Origin: Dehalococcoidia bacterium UBA2158
GTDB lineage: Bacteria; Chloroflexota; Dehalococcoidia; Lucifugimonadales; UBA3495
Direction of reading: 5' to 3'
Assembly (NCBI GenBank): GCA_002328185.1
Contig: DCWQ01000071.1
Span: 1,192-6,473, forward strand
Length of the DNA stretch: 5,282 bases
Shown here one piece after another: positions 1-3,876 of the stretch (its first letter is position 1; every line of letters starts with the position of its first letter). The notes below the pieces were generated by a model. It saw nothing but the letters and a program-made list of their open reading frames with translations. It had not been told where the DNA came from and searched no databases. The translations under genes were made by a program, and so were the position numbers.

Positions 1-72
1 GCTGAGTTCATGGCAGAAGACCCCGAACGTAGATTCGTGGCCGGAGATTTAATCTACGCTTATAATCGCTGA
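1..72 (+). CDS. Possible C-terminal end of an upstream gene, unidentified
   Basis: Frame 1 is open from the window edge to a TGA at 70-72 and gives 23 residues ending in GDLIYAYNR. The codons look ordinary, and the sequence after the stop is non-coding in character, which would fit the end of a gene starting outside the window. The piece is too short to assign a family. An 8-bp perfect inverted repeat lies within it (28-58). A stop-free stretch this short can arise by chance, so this is only a candidate. Confidence 0.4.
   Translation, partial: AEFMAEDPERRFVAGDLIYAYNR
28..58. repeat. Perfect 8-bp inverted repeat (hairpin)
   Basis: CGTAGATT at 28-35 is the exact reverse complement of AATCTACG at 51-58, with a 15-nt spacer. 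It ends 12 nt before the TGA of the partial frame. No T-run follows, so it does not look like an intrinsic terminator. It may be an mRNA hairpin, a protein site or chance. Confidence 0.35.
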
Positions 73-209
73 AATTGATGGCCGGTGCTGGCGCAAGAAA
101 CGGCTGTCAGTCCGTCGACCAAAACGTCGACCAAAGAGTTAATGTCTCCTGAGGTCTGGTGGAACGCATTGGTACATTACAGGCGTGATTGTGGAACATA
201 AAAGAGATG
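73..209. other. Non-coding stretch before the tRNA-Sec-like piece
   Basis: I see no convincing coding frame here. The only notable structure is a short tandem repeat at 113-135. No clear promoter for the downstream tRNA-like sequence was found. Confidence 0.4.
113..135. repeat. Two tandem copies of CGTCGACCAAA at 12-bp period
   Basis: CGTCGACCAAA occurs at 113-123 and again at 125-135, each containing the palindrome GTCGAC. The 12-bp period puts the two sites roughly one helical turn apart, as in some operators. No regulator is implied by the neighbours, so the function is unknown. Confidence 0.5.
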
Positions 210-288
210 ATGAGTGCTAGTGACACGAATAGGCACGGACTTCAAATCCGTTATGCCTCGTGACGAGCGGGGTAGGTGGGTTCGACTC
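210..288 (+). tRNA. selC: tRNA-Sec (selC)-like gene, proximal piece, interrupted or degenerate
   Basis: The arm CGGACTTCAAATCCG (236-250) matches the conserved anticodon arm of bacterial tRNA-Sec, with anticodon TCA at 242-244 and a 5-bp stem (235-239 with 247-251). A long variable arm follows, with CTCG/CGAG pairing at 257-260 and 264-267, then a T-loop TTCGACT at 281-287. The match weakens elsewhere. The 17 nt of the D region (218-234) lack a clear stem and the usual GG of the loop. The 3' strand after 288 neither closes the T-stem nor pairs with a 5' acceptor strand, and GCAAC stands where a CCA end would be. The putative 5' acceptor ATGAGTGC (210-217) instead pairs with the distal 3' piece at 1793-1800. 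I infer a selC gene split by insertion, or a selC pseudogene. A working tRNA-Sec from this piece alone is unlikely. Confidence 0.5.
261..288 (+). repeat. 28-bp direct repeat, copy 1 (attL-like, variable arm to T-loop of tRNA-Sec)
   Basis: The segment starting TGACGAGCGG and ending TTCGACTC is identical over 28 bp to 1761-1788, with the two copies offset by exactly 1500 bp. It covers the second half of the variable arm, the T-stem 5' strand and the T-loop. The 3' part of a tRNA gene is a classic target of tyrosine-recombinase integration, which makes an attachment-site reading natural. No recombinase gene is present between the copies. Confidence 0.7.
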
Positions 289-420
289 TACTCAAAGCCC
301 GCAACAACTAAATTATTTTGGGGCTAAATTGGTGGAAACGGGGGGTGTCCCTTGGTTGATGGCCGCTTGACACCGCTGAAACTGGACGAGACCTCTCTCC
401 ATCGCTAAGATTTCCTCATA
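289..420. other. Non-coding leader upstream of the small ORF and exporter
   Basis: This stretch holds no supported gene. TTGACA at 367-372 is a perfect -35 hexamer, but I see no convincing -10 element at the right spacing, so I do not call a promoter. Position 301 onward (GCAACAAC) sits at the same offset from the repeat as GCCACCAAC does in the distal copy. This might be a mutated relic of a tRNA 3' end. Confidence 0.4.
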
Positions 421-537
421 ATGGCTAGTGAGCGGATTCAGCGGCAAATTGACCTTCTCCTGGATGACATAGAGACAAAGTGCGGCCGGTGCCCGCCTCT
501 TGCATGTACACCGGCTAGAATGACGGTACTGCGTTGA
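421..537 (+). CDS. Small 38-aa ORF overlapping the exporter start
   Basis: ATG at 421 follows an in-frame TAA at 406-408 and opens 38 codons to TGA at 535-537. The stop overlaps the TTG start of the exporter (534-536) in a TTGA arrangement, the usual geometry for translational coupling. The N-terminal half (SERIQRQIDLLLDDIE) is a plausible amphipathic helix and resembles N-termini I associate with larger proteins of Dehalococcoidia-like bacteria. The C-terminal half is cysteine-rich (TKCGRCPPLAC) without a recognisable family. No strong Shine-Dalgarno precedes the ATG. It may be a leader peptide, a small protein, or the truncated front of a decayed gene. The sequence alone does not decide. 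Confidence 0.35.
   Translation: MASERIQRQIDLLLDDIETKCGRCPPLACTPARMTVLR
485..515 (+). promoter_or_regulatory. GC-rich hairpin just upstream of the exporter start
   Basis: GCCGGTG at 485-491 and CACCGGC at 509-515 form a perfect 7-bp stem with a 17-nt loop. It lies inside the small ORF and ends 18 bp before the exporter TTG. A ribosome translating the small ORF would melt it, so it could couple exporter translation to the leader. It has no T-run, so it is not a terminator. Confidence 0.4.
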
Positions 538-1760
538 TAGCTCGGCTCGCCGCGAAGGCTGGCTGGGCAACTTCTCTACAGTTTCGCGACTTTCGCTTCC
601 TATGGGCCTCCACTGTCTTTTACTCCCTAAGCACAGGTATGGAGCGAGTTGCGGTCGGGTGGCTGGTCTTCGATTTGACCGGATCACCGTTCATGCTGGG
701 CGTAGCCGCCGCCGCCAGGATGGCTCCCTTCTTTTTCCTTGGAATTCTCTCCGGTTCGATAGCCGACTGGCTAGAACGCAGAACCTTACTATGGTTCAGC
801 ACCTTGGGCGGCATCTTAGTATCGTCGGTCATGGCTGCCATGCTGCTATCAGGAGCAACCCATGTCTGGGCTGTCATAGGTCTGGTAGCCGCCTCGGGCT
901 GTGTATTCGCATTTGTCTTAACCACTAGAGAAGCCTACACGGTTGATATTGTAGGGCCGCAACACTCGCTAAACGGGCTCTCCCTGGATTCTATGGCAAT
1001 GCAAGTTGGCGGTGTTGTTGGCGCAATACTGTCGGGCGCCCTCATACATGCTGTGGGCCCCGGTTGGCAGTATGTCGCCATTGGAATCGCCTACGCGGTG
1101 TCGGCTGCGGTGCTTTTGGGTATTGGCAAGGTCGGCCAGGCGGACTCACCCCGTCGGGAACCCGTGCTGACTAATTTAGCGGGCCACCTCCAACTAATAG
1201 GTAGTAATCGAATTCTACTGACATTAATGGTGTTGGCATCAATCACCGAAGTATTCGGTTTCACTCACCTGACCTTATTGCCTGTATTTGCAAAAGAGGT
1301 GCTGGGCGTTGGACCCGTTGGCCTGGGTTTCATGACGGCAGTTCGGCAGGGAGGAGCTCTAATCGGGCTTTTCTTCCTAGCTAACCTGAGGGACTTCCAG
1401 AGCAAAGGGCTATTGATGCTTGGCCTCGCTTTCGGGTTTGGTGCTGGAATGATGCTGTTCTCTTGGGCCACCAATCTTCTCTTATTCCTGTTAGTCTTGG
1501 CTGTTGTCAACGCCTGCGCAATGGCAGTAGACACTCTTTACAAGACTCTGATGCAAGAAAATGTGACGGATGAGCAACGTGGCCGAGCTATGGGTTCATG
1601 GGTATTGAGCGTCGGCGCTGCCCCAGTGGGGCATGTGGGAATTGGAGGATTGGCCGGTGTCTTAGGGGCACCCGGAGCCTTGTTGGTGAATGGTGCAGTC
1701 TTGTCTATTGTCAGCTTGACAGTTGTGGCAGGACTCCCGAGAATTCGTCGATTGCCTTAA
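534..1760 (+). CDS. MFS transporter, DHA3/EntS-like (MFS_3 type) exporter
   Basis: This 408-residue, very hydrophobic protein has the length and layout of a 12-helix major facilitator permease and would sit in the inner membrane as a proton-driven exporter. Its N-terminus (LQFRDFRFLW, residues 15-24) is typical of the EntS/MFS_3 branch. GSIADWLERR at 74-83 is the motif A loop between helices 2 and 3 (Gly74, Asp78, Arg82-Arg83). A charged central loop around residues 200-212 separates the two six-helix halves. The substrate cannot be told from sequence; relatives export siderophores, macrolides or other small molecules. The start is TTG at 534, because an in-frame TAG at 516-518 closes the frame and the next Met is residue 36, inside helix 1. 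No good Shine-Dalgarno is seen, and the TTGA overlap with the small ORF suggests coupled translation. The stop TAA (1758-1760) directly abuts the second tRNA-Sec repeat, so the gene fills the 1.5-kb unit between the repeats. Confidence 0.9.
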   Translation: MIARLAAKAGWATSLQFRDFRFLWASTVFYSLSTGMERVAVGWLVFDLTGSPFMLGVAAAARMAPFFFLGILSGSIADWLERRTLLWFSTLGGILVSSVMAAMLLSGATHVWAVIGLVAASGCVFAFVLTTREAYTVDIVGPQHSLNGLSLDSMAMQVGGVVGAILSGALIHAVGPGWQYVAIGIAYAVSAAVLLGIGKVGQADSPRREPVLTNLAGHLQLIGSNRILLTLMVLASITEVFGFTHLTLLPVFAKEVLGVGPVGLGFMTAVRQGGALIGLFFLANLRDFQSKGLLMLGLAFGFGAGMMLFSWATNLLLFLLVLAVVNACAMAVDTLYKTLMQENVTDEQRGRAMGSWVLSVGAAPVGHVGIGGLAGVLGAPGALLVNGAVLSIVSLTVVAGLPRIRRLP

Positions 1761-1788
1761 TGACGAGCGGGGTAGGTGGGTTCGACTC
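1761..1788 (+). repeat. 28-bp direct repeat, copy 2 (attR-like)
   Basis: This is identical to 261-288. Just outside the 28 bp on the left, TGCCT occurs in both copies with a one-base length difference (254-258 and 1753-1757), so the similarity may run slightly further. On the right, the copies diverge immediately after TTCGACTC. Confidence 0.7.
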
Positions 1789-1807
1789 CCTCGCACTTCT
1801 GCCACCA
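1761..1807 (+). pseudogene. selC: tRNA-Sec 3' half (displaced T-arm, acceptor and CCA)
   Basis: The segment carries a T-loop TTCGACT (1781-1787). Its T-stem has four of five pairs (1776-1780 with 1788-1792, one T-T mismatch). GCACTTCT (1793-1800) follows, then G and CCA at 1802-1804. No anticodon or D arm precedes it; the upstream bases are the end of the exporter gene. GCACTTCT pairs with ATGAGTGC (210-217) at seven of eight positions including one G-T wobble, which suggests it is the original 3' end of the proximal gene. A terminator follows closely, as expected for a tRNA gene. Confidence 0.6.
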
Positions 1808-1824
1808 ACGGCTAGGTCCTATGA

Positions 1825-1860
1825 AAGAAGCCCCCTTGAACGAGGGGGCTCTTCTTGTTT
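1825..1860 (+). terminator. Rho-independent terminator after the tRNA 3' half
   Basis: AAGAAG plus CCCCCT (1825-1836) pairs with AGGGGG (1843-1848) and CTTCTT (1851-1856). This gives twelve pairs with a 2-nt bulge and a 6-nt loop, followed by GTTT. It would end transcription of the exporter and of the tRNA gene when uninterrupted. Confidence 0.8.
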
Positions 1861-1864
1861 CGAC

Positions 1865-1899
1865 GACACCCCCATCGGGAAGGCACCAGGGGTGGGTAC
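1865..1899. repeat. About 35-bp hairpin repeat, copy 1
   Basis: The element begins GACACCCCC, continues ATCGGGAAGGCA, and ends in a G-rich stretch followed by TAC. The first 21 bp are identical to 3686-3706 and the second half is similar (AGGGGTGGGTAC here, AGGGGGCGGGGTAC there). CACCCC (1867-1872) pairs with GGGGTG (1889-1894). There is no T-run, so it is not a standard terminator. It looks like a dispersed intergenic repeat or recombination site. Confidence 0.6.
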
Positions 1900-1923
1900 G
1901 ATGATGGTTGGTTTATTCTAGTT

Positions 1924-1943
1924 GGTTAGCAAAAAGGTTAGCA
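1924..1943. repeat. Direct repeat GGTTAGCA, two copies 12 bp apart
   Basis: The 7-mer GTTAGCA occurs at 1925-1931 and 1937-1943, preceded by G in both copies. A longer inverted pair, GTTGGT (1921-1926) and ACCAAC (1949-1954), encloses both. This could be a regulator site upstream of the TPR gene. The case is weak. Confidence 0.3.
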
Positions 1944-1965
1944 GACATACCAACTGGGCCATAAA

Positions 1966-1990
1966 TTACCCTATGGAGAATCCAGGGTAA
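1966..1990. promoter_or_regulatory. Inverted repeat upstream of the TPR gene
   Basis: TTACCCT (1966-1972) and AGGGTAA (1984-1990) are perfect 7-bp inverted arms around an 11-nt centre, ending 29 bp before the ATG. The position suits an operator or a 5'-UTR hairpin. I see no convincing -35/-10 pair between 1860 and 2019. Confidence 0.4.
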
Positions 1991-2006
1991 ATTGCCAATG
2001 CCTTTT

Positions 2007-2012
2007 GAGGAG
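2007..2012 (+). promoter_or_regulatory. Ribosome binding site deciding the TPR start
   Basis: GAGGAG lies 7 nt before ATG 2020. An in-frame TTG at 2005 overlaps this motif and would lack its own site, so ATG 2020 is the better start. Confidence 0.8.
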
Positions 2013-2019
2013 ACGCACC

Positions 2020-3687
2020 ATGGAACACTACTTTGACCTGGGAGTTCATTCTCGTCCGATCACGACCTCATCAGAGGAGGCGCAGCTGTGGTTTAACCGT
2101 GGGCTGAACTGGCTCTATGGCTTTAACCACGCTGAATCGGTTGCCTGTTTTCAGCGCGCGGCAGAAAGTGATCCTGCCTGCGCTATGGCTCACTGGGGCA
2201 TCGCCCTGGCCAAAGGCCCTTACTACAACAAAAGGTGGGTCGATTACAGCGAGCGTGAACTGCCCGAGACGCTCGACACCTGCTACCACATGGCGCGGCA
2301 TGCACAGAGCCTAGGCGCCAATGTCACGCCCATCGAGCGGGCCCTGCTTGACGCCTTGGTGCAGCGCTACCAATCGCCGAAAGACGAGGAACCCGCTGAA
2401 CTGGTGCGTTGGAACGACGTCTACGCCAGCGCTATGCGCGACGTTTACGCACAGTTCCCCAGCGACCTCGATGTAGCCGCTCTGTTTGCGGAAGCGATGA
2501 TGAACCGCACCCCTTGGCGCCTGTGGGATCTGGAAACCGGAAAGCCGTTTGACAACGCAGACACGCTTGAAATGGTGGTGGTGCTCGAGAAGGGCATGGC
2601 GCAAAGTGCCCATCCACATCCGGGTCTGTTGCACTTGTATATTCACACGATGGAGATGTCGTCCACCCCGCAACGCGCTCTGCGAGCGGCCGATCAGTTG
2701 CGCCCTCTGACGCCGGAATGCGGTCATCTCCTGCATATGCCGGCGCACATTTACATGCAGTGCGGCCATTATTATGACGCGCTGGAAGTCAGCTACAACG
2801 CCACTGCGGCCGACGGTAAATTCATCGCCTACGCCAACCTTGGCCGCGACGATCGTTACCTCTCATCTGCCTGTCATAATTTTCATCAACTGATGACGGC
2901 CGCTACGTATCTCGGCCAATATGAGGCGGCCCTGTATGCCGCTGATTCGGTGCAGTGTCTATTGACCGAAGACATCCTGCGCACGGAAATACCGCAATTG
3001 GCGCGGACGCTGGAGGCCCACTACTCGATGAAAGCGCATGTGCTGGTGCGCTTTGGCAAGTGGGAGGAGATCATCGAAGAGCCGCTGTCTGAGGATAACC
3101 AACTCTATTGCGTCACGACGGCAATGATGCGCTATGCACGCGGCATTGCGTATGCGGCGCTGGGTCAACACGACTTGGCCGACATGGAGCGCGCCAGATT
3201 TGAGGAAGCGCTGGATAACGTCCCAGCCGAGCGCCTGATTATGAACAACGAGGCGCGCGCCATCCTTGGCGTTGCCACTGAAATGTTGTACGGGGAAGTG
3301 GAATATCATCGCGGCAACCACGATGTCGCCTATAAACACCTGCGCCAAGCGGTCGTTAACGACGATACGCTCAACTACGCGGAGCCATGGTCGTGGATGC
3401 ACCCTCCTCGGCATGCGCTAGGCGCGTTGCTACTCGCACAGGGGCATGTTGACGAAGCGGAGCAGGTGTATCGCGCCGACCTGGGCCTAGATGGGGTATT
3501 GATTTCGGCGAAACGTCACTTGAACAACGTCTGGAGTTTACACGGTCTGGCCGAGTGTCTGCGGGTTAAGGGCAAGGAGTCCGAACTCGCCCTCATCGAG
3601 CCGCAACTAGAACTGGCGATGGCGCGCACCGATCCACCAATTACCTCGTCCTGCCACTGCCGCGTTGCGACCGCTTGCTGCCATTGA
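2020..3687 (+). CDS. Tetratricopeptide-repeat protein, large, function unknown
   Basis: This 555-residue protein has no signal peptide or membrane segment and is probably cytoplasmic. The first repeat is clear: residues 21-52 show the TPR spacing (Phe25, Gly28, Leu29, Ala38, Phe44, Ala47, Pro52). Further helical repeats run to the C-terminus, including one near ALGALLLAQGHVDEA. A histidine-rich block is characteristic of this class as I recall it: HPHPGLLHLYIHTMEMS from residue 198 and GHLLHMPAHIYMQ from 235. The tail is Cys/His-rich (SCHCRV near 544-549, then CCH). TPR domains normally bind proteins, while the conserved His and Cys residues hint at metal binding or catalysis, which is unproven. 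GC looks higher here than in the neighbours (36 of 60 in one line against 32 of 60 in each flanking gene), compatible with separate origin. The TGA at 3685-3687 overlaps the second hairpin repeat. A strong Shine-Dalgarno supports the start. Confidence 0.85.
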   Translation: MEHYFDLGVHSRPITTSSEEAQLWFNRGLNWLYGFNHAESVACFQRAAESDPACAMAHWGIALAKGPYYNKRWVDYSERELPETLDTCYHMARHAQSLGANVTPIERALLDALVQRYQSPKDEEPAELVRWNDVYASAMRDVYAQFPSDLDVAALFAEAMMNRTPWRLWDLETGKPFDNADTLEMVVVLEKGMAQSAHPHPGLLHLYIHTMEMSSTPQRALRAADQLRPLTPECGHLLHMPAHIYMQCGHYYDALEVSYNATAADGKFIAYANLGRDDRYLSSACHNFHQLMTAATYLGQYEAALYAADSVQCLLTEDILRTEIPQLARTLEAHYSMKAHVLVRFGKWEEIIEEPLSEDNQLYCVTTAMMRYARGIAYAALGQHDLADMERARFEEALDNVPAERLIMNNEARAILGVATEMLYGEVEYHRGNHDVAYKHLRQAVVNDDTLNYAEPWSWMHPPRHALGALLLAQGHVDEAEQVYRADLGLDGVLISAKRHLNNVWSLHGLAECLRVKGKESELALIEPQLELAMARTDPPITSSCHCRVATACCH

Positions 3688-3721
3688 CACCCCCATCGGG
3701 AAGGCATAGGGGGCGGGGTAC
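3686..3721. repeat. About 35-bp hairpin repeat, copy 2, overlapping the TPR stop
   Basis: The first 21 bp are identical to 1865-1885. CCCCC (3690-3694) pairs with GGGGG (3709-3713), so a hairpin is kept although the 3' arm differs from copy 1. The first two bases belong to the TPR stop codon TGA. The copies are offset by 1821 bp and enclose the TPR gene and its upstream region. Confidence 0.6.
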
Positions 3722-3772
3722 TTCAAAGGTATGGGTATCGGCAGCCGGAACGTAGGGATTGATTCGGAATCG

Positions 3773-3801
3773 TTGACCCACAATCGGTTAAACTTTAAAC
3801 T
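3773..3801 (+). promoter_or_regulatory. Probable sigma70-type promoter for the GMC gene
   Basis: TTGACC (3773-3778) and TAAACT (3796-3801) are separated by 17 bp, the optimal spacing. The -10 region is built from two tandem copies of TTAAACT (3788-3794, 3795-3801). The predicted leader is about 70 nt. Confidence 0.5.
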
Positions 3802-3864
3802 CTAGGAACTGCAGCATCGGGCCAGCCCACTTTGCTCGGCTAATAATTCTGCAGTCTCGATACC

Positions 3865-3871
3865 AAAGAGG
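3865..3871 (+). promoter_or_regulatory. Ribosome binding site of the GMC gene
   Basis: AAAGAGG lies 5 nt before ATG 3877. It fixes the start, which also places the Rossmann motif at the expected N-terminal position. Confidence 0.75.
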
Positions 3872-3876
3872 CCGAT

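Noticed and set aside
313..687. 124-codon minus-strand frame over the leader and the exporter start
   Set aside because: It overlaps the exporter N-terminus and the small ORF, has an Arg/Ser/Pro-rich composition without domains, and no recognisable Shine-Dalgarno was noted.
1822..1903. 27-residue ORF from ATG 1822 across the terminator and hairpin repeat
   Set aside because: It consists of the terminator stem and the repeat, both explained as structure, and no Shine-Dalgarno precedes it.
2005..2007. TTG start for the TPR gene five codons upstream
   Set aside because: It overlaps the GAGGAG ribosome binding site that serves ATG 2020 at ideal spacing.
2311..3414. Two minus-strand open frames of about 150 codons (2311-2769, 2959-3414)
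   Set aside because: Both are antisense to the intact TPR gene, and their His/Arg-rich composition is typical of antisense shadow frames in GC-rich genes.
3685..3762. TPR stop TGA followed at once by a hairpin, as in UGA-selenocysteine recoding, near a tRNA-Sec-like locus
   Set aside because: The hairpin also occurs at 1865-1899 outside any gene, so it is a dispersed repeat rather than a dedicated SECIS. The frame beyond the TGA runs only 24 codons with no recognisable sequence, and the Cys-rich end looks like a natural C-terminus.
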